Below the pieces are notes generated by a model that was given only the letters and a program-made list of their open reading frames with translations, searched no databases and was not told the DNA's origin. Shown piece after piece: positions 39,802 through 40,583 of a stretch of DNA of 40,583 nt. The translations under genes were made by a program, and so were the position numbers. This DNA is from a virus, in the IMG/VR virus record IMGVR_UViG_3300035701_000096, positions 1 to 40,583 of that record; one strand, given 5' to 3'. Each line of letters begins with the position of its first letter. Position 1 is the first letter of the stretch.

Positions 39802-40583
39802 GCCGCCACACGTCCCATCGGCCGCACCCACCGCGGGTTTGGTCCAGCCATGAGCACGTCCCCAGCCATGCGCTCGAACAGCTCGCACTCTGCCGGCTGC
39901 CGGCTCTGCGCAACGTAGGTCGCGGCGTTGAGGAAGTCGAACAGCCGCGGTTCAGCCTGGCGCCCGTAGGCTGTGGCCTGGGTGCCGATCATCCGGAACC
40001 ACTCCTCGCGCCCCTCGAGCGTCAGCCCGTACTTCGTCGCCATGTCCCCGACCGCAGTCTTGAGGACGTTGGGATCCAGGTAGATCTCTTGCGCCTGGAC
40101 GAACTTCTCAGCGGCCCGGGTGCTCAGCTTGAGGCCAACCGCAACCGCCTCCGCGACCATGTTCACCAGCCCGCCATGGCTGTGGTAGGCATGGCGCTGG
40201 ACGAACGCGCCCTCGCCCGACCAGCCAATGATCGCGCCATTGCTGCAAATCTCGCGGAACAACCCGCCCGTCACCCGCACCGAGGCCGTGCCGATCTCGC
40301 TGTTGGTGATGTAAACGCCAGGGTGCAGCCCGCCGTCCCGCCCGTACCACTGGTGCAGCTGATCTTCCGCGACTCTTAGCCCGCCGCCCGGCGCCGGCTT
40401 GATCGCGGTCGGGTCCTCCGCGATCGTGATTTCCGGCAGGACGATATAGGCTCGCAGCTCGTCGCCAACCTGCGGCCGGCAGATGCGCGCCTGGGCCTCG
40501 CTGGTGCTGACCGCCTCGGCCAGCAGCTCCACGAACTCCAGATTGTCGAACCGGGTGTATCGGTCGCTCAGCACAGCGCGCAC
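39798..40583 (-). CDS. DUF932-family protein, 5' end outside the window
   Basis: The visible 261 residues begin in mid-domain with VRAVLSDRYTRFDNLEFVEL, the conserved start of the DUF932 core. Further typical parts are GVYITNSEIGTASVRVTGGL (92-111) and the end GREEWFRMIGTQATAYGRQA. Members are phage and plasmid proteins of unknown function that lie near replication or anti-defence genes. The initiator cannot be in the window, as family proteins normally have about 100 residues before this core. It may join the gene at 1-80 on a circular genome. Confidence 0.82.
   Translation of the reverse strand: MRAVLSDRYTRFDNLEFVELLAEAVSTSEAQARICRPQVGDELRAYIVLPEITIAEDPTAIKPAPGGGLRVAEDQLHQWYGRDGGLHPGVYITNSEIGTASVRVTGGLFREICSNGAIIGWSGEGAFVQRHAYHSHGGLVNMVAEAVAVGLKLSTRAAEKFVQAQEIYLDPNVLKTAVGDMATKYGLTLEGREEWFRMIGTQATAYGRQAEPRLFDFLNAATYVAQSRQPAECELFERMAGDVLMAGPNPRWVRPMGRVAA

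Noticed and set aside
1-40583. tRNA genes, CRISPR arrays, IS elements and integrase/attachment sites
   Set aside because: I looked for cloverleaf-like stems, spaced direct repeats, transposase and tyrosine/serine recombinase motifs and saw none; absence by eye is not proof.

Overview
The window is almost all of one tailed dsDNA bacteriophage genome (Caudoviricetes) or a large part of it. Markers are a terminase pair, portal, scaffold, major capsid protein, lysin and holin candidates, and a replication/recombination block. The DNA is GC-rich by eye. About 52 protein genes, including many very small ones, all lie on the minus strand, so the text reads right to left along the transcripts. Strong GGAGG-type ribosome sites and consensus sigma-70 promoters point to a bacterial host; nothing identifies the host further. 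I see no integrase, tRNA, IS element, CRISPR array or rRNA.

Layout in transcription order. (a) 40583-39239: a DUF932-family gene cut by the window edge and two small genes. (b) Promoter P4 (about 39.2 kb), then a class-4-like holin, small basic genes, a virion-like protein, a DUF4031 gene, terminase small and large subunits, portal, a Gly/Pro-rich protein and a 3839-residue giant protein (20421-31940) carrying a RadC-like JAB/MPN metallopeptidase domain. (c) Promoter P3 at the end of the giant gene, an intrinsic terminator, then scaffold, major capsid protein, small head proteins, an adaptor-like protein, an 881-residue nozzle/tail candidate, a repeat-rich fibre-like protein, a glycosidase-like lysin and a second holin candidate, closed by a terminator near 9.8 kb. 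(d) Promoter P2, which appears to make a leaderless mRNA for a small helix-turn-helix protein, then a possible annealing-type recombination protein, MazG-like NTP pyrophosphohydrolase, DUF1064 nuclease, DnaQ-like exonuclease, ASCH protein, Lar-like protein, replication initiator, G39P-like helicase loader, a run of tiny zinc-ribbon and membrane proteins, and a Dam-type adenine methylase. (e) Promoter P1 and the first 26 codons of the next gene, cut by the left edge; it may be the 5' end of the DUF932 gene if the genome is circular.

The order scaffold, capsid, adaptor-like, about 880-residue protein, with no tape-measure or sheath gene, suggests a short-tailed (podovirus-like) particle in which the giant protein is packaged or ejected. 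This is inference. The most interesting signals are the giant polyvalent-type protein, two pairs of matched promoters (P1/P2 share a 17-bp operator-like site over the -10; P3/P4 share an extended -10 and a copied leader/RBS), and a terminator lying between P3 and the scaffold gene.
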